From: CAWCBG01 sp963793845
Lineage (GTDB): Bacteria; Acidobacteriota; Terriglobia; Terriglobales; Acidobacteriaceae
NCBI GenBank assembly: GCA_963793845.1
Contig: CAWCBG010000002.1
Location: 248,001-312,000 of the forward strand
DNA: 64,000 nucleotides
Direction of reading: 5' to 3'
A program made the translations under genes and the position numbers. This document shows, one piece after another, positions 35,883-44,173 of the stretch. A model generated the notes under the pieces. The model made no database searches, had not been told where the DNA came from, and saw only the letters and a list, made by a program, of their open reading frames with translations. Position 1 is the stretch's first letter. Each line of letters begins with the position of its first letter.

Positions 35883-36071
35883 ATGCCTAATCCAAAACGG
35901 CGACATTCACAAGCCCGCACTTCCAAGCGGCGCTCTCACGATCACCTGACGGCGCAGTCGCTCTCCGAGTGCCCCAACTGTCACGAGAAGAAGATGCCGC
36001 ATCGCGCCTGCCCCAAGTGCGGCTTTTACAAGGGCCGCGAAGTCATCTCCGTCGAAGAGAGCACCAGCTAA
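35883..36071 (+). CDS. rpmF: 50S ribosomal protein L32
   Basis: 62 residues. It starts MPNPKRRHSQARTSKRR. Four cysteines, C30-x2-C33 and C43-x2-C46, form the zinc-binding variant. GAGGAG precedes the ATG at a good distance. It is followed 31 nt later by plsX, the usual order. Confidence 0.97.
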   Translation: MPNPKRRHSQARTSKRRSHDHLTAQSLSECPNCHEKKMPHRACPKCGFYKGREVISVEESTS

Positions 36072-36102
36072 CCTACCGTCCTGACGGTCTGACGGGCAAC
36101 CC

Positions 36103-37191
36103 ATGCCGACTACCATTGCTCTCGATGCCATGGGCGCGGATCGCGCGCCTAAACCGGAAGTGGAAGGCGCGATCCTCGCCGCCCGTCACTACGGTGTCGA
36201 GGTCGTTCTCGTCGGCAAAGAAGACGTGATCCAGGCCGAACTGGACGCGCATCGTACCTGGCGCAGGCTTCCCATCCATATCGTGGCCGCCAGCGAAGTC
36301 ATTGGCATGCACGAGAAGGCCGCGCAGGCGGTTCGCTCCAAGCGCGACTCCTCCATGCGGGTAGGGCTTCGACTGGTGCGTGACGGCAAAGCGGATGGCT
36401 TCGTCACCGCCGGCAATACTGGCGCCGCCATGGCCACGGCCAAGATGGTGCTGGGCGCGCTGCCCGGTGTCGATCGCCCGGCCCTGGCTGCGGTCTTTCC
36501 TACCGCGCAAGGCACAGCCACCATCCTGATCGATGTCGGCGCGAACGTAGACTCCAAGCCGCAAAATCTGCAACAGTTCGCCATCATGGGCGATGTGTAT
36601 TTCCGCACGATTTTCTCCGGCAGGTTCCCTACCGCCGATCAGCCTCGCGTCGGTCTGCTTTCCATCGGAGAGGAAGAGAGCAAGGGTAATGAGCTCACCC
36701 GCGAAGCCTACAAACTGATCCGCGAGCTGCCCATGAACTTCGTGGGCAATGTCGAGGGCCGCGATCTGTATAACGGCAAGGCCGATGTGCTGGTCTGCGA
36801 CGGCTTCGTCGGTAACGTCGCGCTGAAGATCTCTGAAGGCATGGTGGAGACGGTTCGTTTCCTGCTCAAGCAGTCGTTGCAGGCCACCATCAGCAGCCAG
36901 GTGGGTTTCCTGCTCTCGCGCAAGGCGTTCGCAGACTTCAAGAAGCGGCTGGACTACTCCGAATATGGTGGCGCTCCGCTGCTGGGTATCAAGGGCGTGT
37001 GCATCATCAGCCATGGCTCGTCGAATTCGAATGCCATCAAGAATGCGGTGCGCGTCGCCATGGAATTCGCCAACAGCAAGATGAACCGCGTGATCGAAGA
37101 GCGCATCGGCGGGGCCAGCAGGAGTCTGAACGGCTCCGACGGCGGCAATGCCAGGCCTGCCGAAGCTGGTCCGGTCGGCAGTGCGGTGTAG
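36103..37191 (+). CDS. plsX: Phosphate acyltransferase PlsX
   Basis: 362 residues. Converts acyl-ACP to acyl phosphate for phospholipid synthesis. Signature pieces: IALDAMGADRAPKPEVEGA, GLRLVRDGKADGFVTAGNTGA, LIDVGANVDSKP, and GNVEGRDLYNGKADVLVCDGF. The end, after SHGSSNSNAIKNAV, is slightly extended by a Gly/Asn/Ala-rich tail. It sits 5 nt before fabD in the expected operon. Confidence 0.96.
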   Translation: MPTTIALDAMGADRAPKPEVEGAILAARHYGVEVVLVGKEDVIQAELDAHRTWRRLPIHIVAASEVIGMHEKAAQAVRSKRDSSMRVGLRLVRDGKADGFVTAGNTGAAMATAKMVLGALPGVDRPALAAVFPTAQGTATILIDVGANVDSKPQNLQQFAIMGDVYFRTIFSGRFPTADQPRVGLLSIGEEESKGNELTREAYKLIRELPMNFVGNVEGRDLYNGKADVLVCDGFVGNVALKISEGMVETVRFLLKQSLQATISSQVGFLLSRKAFADFKKRLDYSEYGGAPLLGIKGVCIISHGSSNSNAIKNAVRVAMEFANSKMNRVIEERIGGASRSLNGSDGGNARPAEAGPVGSAV

Positions 37192-37196
37192 GCTCA

Positions 37197-38163
37197 ATGA
37201 CCTCTCACCCATCTTCCATCGCATTCCTGTTTCCCGGACAAGGCTCGCAATCCGTAGGCATGGGCAAAGAACTTGCCGCGCTGTATCCCGTGGCGCGCGA
37301 GACTTTCGATGAGGCCGACGCCACCCTCGGATACAAGTTGTCGCAAGTGTGCTTCGAGGGACCGGAAGATCAGCTCAAGCTCACCGAGATCACCCAGCCT
37401 GCCATCCTCACAGTTTCCGTTGCCGCCTTCCGCGTTTTACAGTCCAAGGGCATCTCGCCAACCTACGTTGCCGGACACAGCCTGGGCGAGTACTCGGCCC
37501 ACGTCGCAGCAGGCACGCTGTCGTTTCAGGATGCCGTCCGCACGGTGCGCAATCGTGGCAAGTACATGCAGGAAGCGGTTCCGGTCGGCGTCGGAGCCAT
37601 GGCTGCGATCCTCGCATTGTCCGCCGAAAAGGTGCAGGAGATTTGCGATGAGGCCGCGGTTGACGAAGTCTGCAAGGCGGCGAATCTCAATTCGCCTGAC
37701 CAGACTGTCATCTCGGGTAGTAAGGCCGCGGTCGAGCGCGCGACTGAGTTGGCGAAAGCCCGTGGGGCGAAGCGTGCCATCCTGCTTCCGGTCAGCGCGC
37801 CTTTCCATTGCGGGCTCATGCAGCCCGCGCAGGATCGGCTCGACACCGATCTGCAAGACCCTGCACTTCCACAACCCTGAAGTTCCGGTGATGGCCAACG
37901 TAGACGCCGCGCTGGTCACGACCGCCGAGCAGAGCCGTGACGCGCTAATTCGCCAGGTCACCGGCGCGGTTCAGTGGGACAAGTCCATGCGGGCGCTGGC
38001 GGCGCTCGGGGTGCAGAGTTTCGTGGAACTGGGACCAGGCAAAGTTCTTTGCGGTCTGATGCGCCAGATCGACCGCTCGCGTACCTGCTTCAACGTGGAA
38101 GACGAAGCATCGCTGCAAAAGACGATGAACCACCTGAGCCCGGCGTCGCCCAAGCCGGACTGA
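37197..38163 (+). pseudogene. fabD: Malonyl-CoA:ACP transacylase, one +1 frameshift (probably an error)
   Basis: The first frame has FLFPGQGSQSVGMGKEL, the nucleophile Ser95 in AGHSLGEYSAH, the arginine site in VRNRGKYMQEAVP, and SAPFHCGLM with the catalytic His. It runs into a stop at 37878-37880. The adjacent frame continues LHFHNPEVPVMANVDA and FVELGPGKVLCGLMRQI to 38163. One extra C in CCC at 37859-37861 causes the break; without it there are 322 codons, a normal length. FabD is essential and no second copy is seen here, so a real disruption is unlikely. Confidence 0.93.
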
Positions 38164-38223
38164 GCATTCACTCCCGGTTTGTCATTCCTGAGGGCAAGTC
38201 GAAGGATCCCTAAAGCTACATGA

Positions 38224-38490
38224 TCACTCGGTTGGCTCGACCTGTGGCACATCTTCCTGGCGCGGTGATCGCGCCTCCAGCGTCCACTCCACAATGGTGC
38301 GCTGAAAGGCGTCGCGTCCCACGCGAGTCTGTATCTGCCCGCAGTCGTCGCAGGTCGTCTGGAAGACATGCCGGTCAAGCGCGTCGTTATCGGGATACGC
38401 CGCGAAGCGTGCGGTCACCACGCAGGGGGCGCTGCAGTTCTGGCAGGGAATGTAAGCGGCGACGATGTAAGGACCGTGAGTGTCGAGCAT
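38224..38490 (-). CDS. Small zinc-ribbon-like protein (hypothetical)
   Basis: 88 residues from the ATG at 38490; the frame upstream of it overlaps cutC on the opposite strand and is not protein-like. Two cysteine pairs, CQNCSAPC and CDDCG, are ~35 residues apart, suggesting one zinc ribbon. The tail is acidic/proline-rich. Family not recognised. It is divergent from cutC with ~100 nt between the starts. Confidence 0.6.
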   Translation of the reverse strand: MLDTHGPYIVAAYIPCQNCSAPCVVTARFAAYPDNDALDRHVFQTTCDDCGQIQTRVGRDAFQRTIVEWTLEARSPRQEDVPQVEPTE

Positions 38491-38590
38491 GATGAAGGCC
38501 GGTGATTGGATGCAATTTCCCGAACCAGAGTAACTCCCCGTCCGATTGCTTGGGGTCGCGAGTAGAATGGCGCAACGGCTCTCTACCTTT

Positions 38591-39337
38591 ATGGCCCACA
38601 TCCTGCTCGAAATCTGTTGCGGATCACTCTCCGATGCAATCGAGGCCCAGAGCGGCGGCGCTGACCGCGTCGAACTCTGCGCGGCACTGTTTCTGGGTGG
38701 GCTAACGCCGTCCGGAGCGACGCTGTCTTTGGCCAAAGAAAAGCTGACGATCCCGGTAATGGCGATGGTTCGACCGCGGGACGCCGGGTTCTGCTACTCG
38801 CCTGTCGAGTTCGAAGTGATGGAGCGCGAGACCGAGCTATTTCTGGATCAAGGGGCGGATGGCATCGTCTTCGGCATCCTGCGGCCGGATCGTACCATCG
38901 ACGTTGAGCGCTGCCGCAGGATTCGCTACCAGATCGGAGAGCGGCAGGCGGTCTTTCACCGCGCCTTCGATGTTGTGCCCGATCCGTTCCGCGCCGTGGA
39001 TGAACTGATCGAATTGGGCTTTACGCGAGTGCTGACCAGTGGCCAGCAACCGACGGCGCTGGAGGGCGGTGCCCTGATCCGGCGCCTGGTCGACCATGCA
39101 CGCGGGCGGATTGAGATTCTCCCGGGAGCCGGTATTCGCCCCAGCAACGTGGCCCAACTGCTGGCGCAGACTGGCTGCACCCAGGTCCACGCCACGGCCT
39201 TCCGGCAACAGGAAGACCCCAGCACCGCGGGTTCCACTATCAAGTTCGGCAGTCCGCTGAATCCATCGGATTCCAGCTACGACGAGACCGACGTCAGCCT
39301 GGTACGCGAGATGAGGGAAACCCTCGATGGGCTGTGA
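38591..39337 (+). CDS. cutC: CutC-family protein (copper homeostasis)
   Basis: 248 residues. The start MAHILLEICC agrees with CutC N-termini. A TIM-barrel with conserved pieces GGADRVELCAALFLGGLTPS, MVRPRDAGFCYS, GADGIVFGIL, FHRAFDVVPDPFRA, LTSGQQPTALEG and ILPGAGIRPSNV. The historical role is copper homeostasis; more recent thinking is cautious about it. An ATG at 38567 is also in frame. No strong Shine-Dalgarno site is evident for either. Confidence 0.92.
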   Translation: MAHILLEICCGSLSDAIEAQSGGADRVELCAALFLGGLTPSGATLSLAKEKLTIPVMAMVRPRDAGFCYSPVEFEVMERETELFLDQGADGIVFGILRPDRTIDVERCRRIRYQIGERQAVFHRAFDVVPDPFRAVDELIELGFTRVLTSGQQPTALEGGALIRRLVDHARGRIEILPGAGIRPSNVAQLLAQTGCTQVHATAFRQQEDPSTAGSTIKFGSPLNPSDSSYDETDVSLVREMRETLDGL

Positions 39338-39501
39338 AGGCTGTCACTTGCGAAACATTGACCAGCAATATCGATTTTTTGGTACGATGCGGAGTCTTTG
39401 ATTTGCCCCTTGTGACGCCGTCGAACTGCGGCCCGGCCCACACTGGCATCCAACCCGGCATCTAGAAGCAAGCGCAACTGATATCAAATTGACAGGTGAG
39501 C

Positions 39502-40812
39502 ATGGCAATCGGAGCCCAGCAAAATACAAACACCTATAGCGGCCCGGAGACTACGGAAAATTACCGCGGCCCCTTGGCGATGGTGACTACTCTCTTCTTC
39601 ATGTGGGGGTTCCTTACTTGCCTCAATGACATACTTATCCCCCACCTGAAGTCGATATTCGAACTGAACTATGCCCAGGTCATGCTGGTGCAGTTCGCGT
39701 TTTTCGGCGCTTATGCAGTGTTCTCTCTTCCCTCGGGATACATCATCGAACGCATTGGTTACAAGCGGATGATGGTGGCTGGGTTGGTGACGATGGCGGT
39801 GGGCGCATTATTGTTCGTGCCCGCTGCCACAATGGCCTCTTATCCATTGTTTCTGGGAGCGCTGATCATCCTGGCAGCCGGCATCACGGCCCTGCAGGTT
39901 TCGGCCAACCCTTACGTAGCCGTGCTCGGCCCTTCGCGCACCGCATCCAGCCGCCTCAATCTGACGCAGGCTTTCAACTCACTCGGCACCACGGTGGCTC
40001 CGTTCTTTGGCGGACTGCTGATTCTGGGAGCCGCGGCGGCTAAAACCACGGATCAACTGCAGGCGATGTCGCCCGCTGTGCGGCAAGCCTACCGCGTGCA
40101 GCAAGCCTCGTCGGTAAAGCTGCCCTACATCGGAATCGCGATTGCCCTGCTGGTCCTGGGAGCGGTTATTGCCAAATTCAAATTGCCACGCATTCCTGAA
40201 GCCGAGGGCGGGCACGCGGTTGAGGCCGGAGCGCATGACAGCGTATGGCGTCATCCCAACCTCGTCATGGGCGCCATCGGCATCTTCACCTATGTGGGCG
40301 CCGAAGTTGCCATTGGCAGTTTTCTGGTGAACTACATGGAGCAGCCTTTTATCGGCAATCTCACACCGGAACGGGCGGCCAAGTACCTCACGTTTTACTG
40401 GGGAGGCGCTATGGTGGGCCGCTTCATCGGCTCGGCCGTGCTGCAGAAAGTGCCAACCCGCAAGGTCCTCGCCTTCAACGCTCTAATTGCCGCTCTGCTG
40501 GTTTGTGTCTCCATGCTAAGCATGGGCAACTTCGCCATGATCGCGATGCTGCTGGTGGGGCTCTTCAACTCCATCATGTTCCCCAGCATCTTCACTCTGG
40601 GCATCGAGGGGCTGGGGCCGTTGACCGGCGAGGCTTCGGGAGTTCTGATCGCCGCCATTGTGGGCGGCGCGCTCATCCCGGTAGCCCAGGGCGCCATCGC
40701 CGACAGCATCGGCATCCACCACGCGTTCATCCTGCCGGTGTTGTGTTACCTGTACATTCTGTTTTTCGCGATAAAGGGAAGGCCAAGGCCGAGGACCGTA
40801 GTGACGGCGTAA
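39502..40812 (+). CDS. FucP/GluP-type sugar:H+ symporter (MFS)
   Basis: 436 residues, 12 predicted membrane segments. TTLFFMWGFLTCLNDILIPHLK is the diagnostic N-terminus of the fucose/galactose/glucose:H+ symporter family, followed by FGAYAVFSLPSGYIIERIGYK and AGITALQVSANPYVAVLGP. The chosen ATG follows AGGTGAGC; a GTG six bases upstream is in frame. It imports a hexose or deoxyhexose. There is no linked catabolic gene to show which sugar. Confidence 0.92.
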   Translation: MAIGAQQNTNTYSGPETTENYRGPLAMVTTLFFMWGFLTCLNDILIPHLKSIFELNYAQVMLVQFAFFGAYAVFSLPSGYIIERIGYKRMMVAGLVTMAVGALLFVPAATMASYPLFLGALIILAAGITALQVSANPYVAVLGPSRTASSRLNLTQAFNSLGTTVAPFFGGLLILGAAAAKTTDQLQAMSPAVRQAYRVQQASSVKLPYIGIAIALLVLGAVIAKFKLPRIPEAEGGHAVEAGAHDSVWRHPNLVMGAIGIFTYVGAEVAIGSFLVNYMEQPFIGNLTPERAAKYLTFYWGGAMVGRFIGSAVLQKVPTRKVLAFNALIAALLVCVSMLSMGNFAMIAMLLVGLFNSIMFPSIFTLGIEGLGPLTGEASGVLIAAIVGGALIPVAQGAIADSIGIHHAFILPVLCYLYILFFAIKGRPRPRTVVTA

Positions 40813-40833
40813 CCCGGGGATTAAGGTCACGAA

Positions 40834-41400
40834 TCAGGAGACGAGATAAGGATTGCGCTCCCCATCGAGGGGCGCGATGCCTTTCGGCAGGCGGCCGCCA
40901 TTGTATTCGGCCATGCGGTTCTTCCACTTCAAAAATTCGGTGATGGTCTGCGGCTCGATGCGCACTTCTACCCGCCGCAGACTGGCCAGCAGCAGGTTCA
41001 TTTCCTTCATCAATCCCGCAGGCGATCGCAGGTCCTTTCGACTAGGCCTTACCGTCATGCGCACCTCGCGGCCCTGGCTCTCCAGCAGGCCCCAATGCTC
41101 CGGCAATTCGGACGGCGCAATCAGTCCTGCGGGTGCAAAGTAGAAGCGCTGGCTGCCCAGAGCCTCTTCGGGATTCACCCGAAACGGCTTGCCCGCATCG
41201 GCCAGGAAGTCACTGCGCGAGACTTTACATTCCACCAGTACGGACTTGCAGCGCGCTTTCCAGCCGATCACGTCCGGGATTTCTCCCGAGGCGCATGACT
41301 GCTCGGAGAGAATGATGCCGCATCCGTATTTGTACCGGAGCCAGTCCACCGCTCGGGTGACGAGCTGTGCGTGCTTGGCTTCCGCGGAGGTCCCGAGCAT
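40834..41400 (-). CDS. PD-(D/E)XK nuclease-fold protein (hypothetical)
   Basis: 188 residues. GEIPDVIGWKA followed by SVLVECKVSRSDFLAD gives the D...ExK core of a PD-(D/E)XK-type fold, as in MmcB-like DNA repair proteins. The C-terminal third has a helix and WKNRMAEYNGG. No partner genes are adjacent; it converges on the transporter gene. Nuclease activity is inferred from the motif. Confidence 0.65.
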   Translation of the reverse strand: MLGTSAEAKHAQLVTRAVDWLRYKYGCGIILSEQSCASGEIPDVIGWKARCKSVLVECKVSRSDFLADAGKPFRVNPEEALGSQRFYFAPAGLIAPSELPEHWGLLESQGREVRMTVRPSRKDLRSPAGLMKEMNLLLASLRRVEVRIEPQTITEFLKWKNRMAEYNGGRLPKGIAPLDGERNPYLVS

Positions 41401-41480
41401 ACCTGAAGTTGTACCGCGAAAGCCGCAGCTTGGGGAGTGACAGGCAAGCTCCCCTGCACGCCCGCATCCTCCTATCCTTT

Positions 41481-41516
41481 ATATACCTTGACACGTATAT
41501 GCTTCATGGGGTATAT
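41481..41516 (+). promoter_or_regulatory. Promoter/operator of the arsR-VOC operon
   Basis: TTGACA at 41488-41493 and TATATC at 41512-41517 are 18 nt apart. ATATACC (41481-41487) and GGTATAT (41510-41516) form an inverted repeat flanking the -35 and covering the -10. This is a plausible site for autorepression by the ArsR protein just downstream. The predicted transcription start falls about at the ATG 41524. Confidence 0.5.
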
Positions 41517-41523
41517 CAGGAGG

Positions 41524-41904
41524 ATGGAATCTGTGTTCGAAATCATTGCGGAGCCAAACCGCCGCGCGATATTGGGCTTGCTGGTCTCGTCACAACAGTC
41601 AGTGGGAGAGATCGAGCGTCAACTTCGTATGTCGCAGCCGACCGTGTCAAAGCACCTGCGAGTGCTGCGCGAGGCCGGTTTTGTGGAGGCCACAGTCGAC
41701 GCACAGCGCCGTCTCTACCGGCTGAAACCTGAATCACTTCAGGAGGTGGATGTCTGGCTGGCTCCGTTCCGGCGGTTCTGGTCCGCTCACCTGGATGCTC
41801 TCGAACGCCACCTCGACCGCATGGATCAATCAACACCAACGAAAAAGAAAACAAGGAGACGACGCGGCTCAAACCGCGAACGTGAAAAAGGAGAAAGCAA
41901 ATGA
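41524..41904 (+). CDS. ArsR-family winged-helix regulator
   Basis: 126 residues. FEIIAEPNRRAILGLL, then VGEIERQLRMSQPTVSKHLRVLREAGFVEA, is a full ArsR winged helix; no metal-binding cysteine motif is present. The tail is Lys/Arg-rich. Start choice: AGGAGG at 41518-41523 directly abuts the ATG at 41524, while a GTG at 41533 (VFEIIAEP) lies 9 nt after it, the ideal distance. Either may be used. Its stop overlaps the VOC gene by 4 nt. ArsR-VOC-SRPBCC groups are common in soil bacteria; the ligand is unknown. Confidence 0.9.
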   Translation: MESVFEIIAEPNRRAILGLLVSSQQSVGEIERQLRMSQPTVSKHLRVLREAGFVEATVDAQRRLYRLKPESLQEVDVWLAPFRRFWSAHLDALERHLDRMDQSTPTKKKTRRRRGSNREREKGESK

Positions 41905-42299
41905 AAATCAAACTGACCAGCGTCTACGTCGACGACCAGGAGAAGGCCCTGCGCTTCTATACCGAAGTGCTGGGCTTCGTGAAGAAGGCCGACTTCAGCC
42001 AGGGACCGTTTCGCTGGCTCACCGTGGCCTCACCCGAGGACCCGAACGGCACGGAGCTGCAGCTGGCACTGAACGACAAGCCGGCGGCGAAAGCGTATCA
42101 GCAGGCCATGTTCCAGCAGGGTCAGCCCGCCGCCATGTTTTTCACCGACGACCTGCAGGCCGATTACGAGCGCATCAAGGCGCTCGGCGCCGAGTTCTCC
42201 ATGCCGCCAACGGACGTGACGGCCTCCAAGATCGCTATGCTGAACGACACCTGCGGCAATCTCATTCAGGCCACGCAGTTGATGCGTTGGGCAGGCTAA
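41901..42299 (+). CDS. VOC-family protein
   Basis: 132 residues in the ArsR operon (ATGA overlap). One VOC module: KLTSVYVDDQEKALRFYTEVLGF, then ELQLALNDKPAA, AAMFFTDDLQADYERIKALGA and LNDTCGNLIQ. The final metal-ligand Glu of glyoxalases is replaced by Asn/Leu sequence, so a binding or non-glyoxalase role is likely. GGAG precedes the ATG. Confidence 0.9.
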   Translation: MKIKLTSVYVDDQEKALRFYTEVLGFVKKADFSQGPFRWLTVASPEDPNGTELQLALNDKPAAKAYQQAMFQQGQPAAMFFTDDLQADYERIKALGAEFSMPPTDVTASKIAMLNDTCGNLIQATQLMRWAG

Positions 42300-42357
42300 G
42301 GATTGATTTTGAAAGGGACGGTCTTCAGATCGTCCGAAAATCCGCCCCTTTTCGACG

Positions 42358-42371
42358 GCGGCTTTAGCCGC
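42358..42371. repeat. Small palindromic hairpin (GCTTTAGC core)
   Basis: GCGGCTTTAGCCGC, 6-bp stem, of the same type as 26161-26180, 26209-26222 and 59245-59264. A second short inverted repeat (GACGGTCTTCAGATCGTC) lies just before it at about 42318-42335. Confidence 0.6.
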
Positions 42372-42411
42372 TGAGGACCTACCAGAGACTCCCTAGCCTA
42401 AGGAGAAGAAG

Positions 42412-42981
42412 GTGACCGACCGCGAGCAGTACGCGCCGGGTCCCGCCAGCGGGGCGCAGGTGCGAAAGGATGGAGACAAGTGGACGCTCATTCTCGTCCG
42501 CGAACTGCGCCACTCGCCGGGAAAAGTCTGGCGGGCGCTGACCGACCCAGCGCAGCTGTCCGAGTGGGCACCCTTCGACGCCGATCGGAGCCTGACCGCA
42601 CTGGGGCCAGCGAAACTCTCGACAGTTGGGACGCCGACGCGGCAGGTCTCGGAAACCACCGTGAAGCGGGCCGAGGCCCCGAGCCTGCTTGAGTACAACT
42701 GGGGCGCCCAGGATCTCCGGTGGGAGCTCGAACCGCTCGGCAGCGGCACGCGTCTGACGCTGTGGCACAACATCGATCGCCGCTTCATCGCGTGGGGCGC
42801 CGCGGGCTGGCACATCTGCTTCGACGTCATGGATCGGCTCCTCGCAGGTGAGCCGATTGGACGAATGGTCGGCGGCGAGGCCGCGAAGTTCGGCGGCTGG
42901 CAGCGATTGAATGCCGAGTACGCTAACCAATTTGGCATTGAAACGCCCAACCGGCCACCGAAGGCGGCTCAAAAGTCGTGA
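42412..42981 (+). CDS. SRPBCC/AHSA1-family protein
   Basis: 189 residues from a GTG at 42412 preceded by AAGGAGAAGAAG. The AHSA1 signature VRELRHSPGKVWRALTDPAQLSEWAP is followed by LEPLGSGTRLTLWHNI and the long C-terminal helix WHICFDVMDRLLAGEP. These proteins have a helix-grip fold for hydrophobic ligands. It lies 112 nt after the VOC gene; a GCGGCTTTAGCCGC hairpin (42358-42371) lies between them. Probably the same functional group as ArsR-VOC. Confidence 0.88.
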   Translation: MTDREQYAPGPASGAQVRKDGDKWTLILVRELRHSPGKVWRALTDPAQLSEWAPFDADRSLTALGPAKLSTVGTPTRQVSETTVKRAEAPSLLEYNWGAQDLRWELEPLGSGTRLTLWHNIDRRFIAWGAAGWHICFDVMDRLLAGEPIGRMVGGEAAKFGGWQRLNAEYANQFGIETPNRPPKAAQKS

Positions 42982-43125
42982 GCAGGTCCGATTGAACTGG
43001 AACCAATAGGTTCGGCAGATCCACGCTGGCTGTGGTTAGCTGTGTGGCTGCTTCGCTTGGCTTGCTGCGTCTGTGCCGTCGCTCCACCCCTGCCTGAAGG
43101 GACTCGGGTTCGATTCGAACGCCCA

Positions 43126-43145
43126 CCCAGCGTTGAAGCGCTGGG
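43126..43145. repeat. CCCAGCG hairpin element
   Basis: CCCAGCGTTGAAGCGCTGGG is a 7-bp hairpin. Flanks CTGAAGGGACTCGGG (43094 onward) and ATGCCGGGACTG (after it) are arranged like those around the hairpin at 34072-34103. The 42982-43283 gap contains no other recognisable feature. Confidence 0.6.
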
Positions 43146-43283
43146 CTATGATCTTCCGTACCGGATGCCGGGACTGGTGCATTGCGATCAGGAGCCTGGG
43201 TGCCGCCTTCTGGCAGGGGCGGGGCCTTCTCTTTCGCCGAATTGCGTTGCCGAGATGCACGGTCGATAGCCTACACTGATGTC

Positions 43284-43454
43284 ATGCTGCGATCACACAA
43301 GCAAGCGATGGCGGAGATCAAATCTGCTCAACAACGGATTGGGAAGGCAATCGAAGAGCGCGACAAGATGAAAGAGAAGTTGAGGAAGGCGCAGGCGCGA
43401 CTGACGTCGGAGAAGGCACGCCTCAGAGAGAGCCGGGAGAAGCTGGAAAGCTAG
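43284..43454 (+). CDS. Short coiled-coil protein (hypothetical)
   Basis: 56 residues from the ATG at 43284. It is almost wholly charged helix (MAEIKSAQQRIGKAIEERDK, then KEKLRKAQARLTSEKARLR) with a heptad-like spacing of hydrophobics, so a coiled coil. The frame is open upstream to 43182, but that part is Cys/Arg/Pro-rich repeat sequence. No homologue is recognised and no Shine-Dalgarno site is clear. Confidence 0.4.
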   Translation: MLRSHKQAMAEIKSAQQRIGKAIEERDKMKEKLRKAQARLTSEKARLRESREKLES

Positions 43455-44173
43455 GGCGCAAAAGGCGGGCGGCCCAGCAGAAGGCAGATCTGTCTCACAT
43501 AGCCTGAGTAGGTGCTCCGAATTCTTGTCACACGCACCTGTGATCGTCGTACTTCCCTTGTGGGCCACCGCCGCACTATCACGGAAGATGAGGACGGAGT
43601 CGTTGTGTGTCTTTGGTGACCGCACTTGGTGGTGCGCGCCGATTTTCGCTCTTTGACAGGTCAACTGTGACGTGGCCCGAACCCTTTGCGGGCCCTGGTA
43701 ACCGATCCGCGGCGAACATCTCCTGCTAACGCTATGGTAAACAGCGTTGGGCTGACCTTCCTCGAGTTGGGGCGGGCGTTGTGGATTCTTATGGCGTAAG
43801 TCCCTGCGGCATAAGAATTTACCTATAAAGCTCTGGGGCTCAAGATTTTGCCGGGAATTTTTCTCCAAGTTGTTGATTCCAGGGATTAGGAGGGGGAGGG
43901 GGTACATTGTTATCGGACATAGATTTTAGCATCCAATCCCGAGAGCCCAATGCGGAGAGAAGATTAGTGATTAGTTAATGGCGGCGGTGCGATCCTCGCC
44001 AGAATGGGAGTGAGGTCGCGAAGTCACGAAGCTGCGCCAATTTGGCTTCTCTGGCGGCCAGGGCCTTTTGACTTGATGACAGAAGACCCGCTCAAGCGTC
44101 AACGGCTTGAACGAGGTGCCGCCGGCGACCTGGATCGAATCCCAGCCGCAGCGCCTCCGCGAAAGAGGCTCTG
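43455..44173. other. 719-nt gene-free stretch with an R1 repeat
   Basis: Open frames here (for example 43293-43907 minus) have no protein-like composition. The right half holds R1 copy 2 (43790-43905). Short inverted repeats (GGCCCGAACCCTTTGCGGGCC near 43673) are visible. The last ~150 nt before the membrane protein gene show nothing recognisable. Confidence 0.6.
43790..43905 (-). repeat. C-rich dispersed repeat R1, copy 2
   Basis: Read on the minus strand from 43905: TACCCCCTCCCCCTCC, then GGAATCAACAACTTGGAGAA, AAAATCTTGAGC ... TATAGGT, and AAATTCTTATGCCGCAGGGACTTACG. The leader and first unit match copy 3 (46472-46592) base for base over long stretches (GAATCAAC-ACTTGG-AGAAAAAT, GCAAAATCTTGAGC). 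Confidence 0.8.

Noticed and set aside
36073..37224. 383-codon open frame on the minus strand
   Set aside because: It lies fully antisense to plsX, a well-conserved gene, and matches no family.
43293..43907. 204-codon open frame on the minus strand
   Set aside because: It spans the short coiled-coil gene and repeat R1 and has no protein-like sequence.
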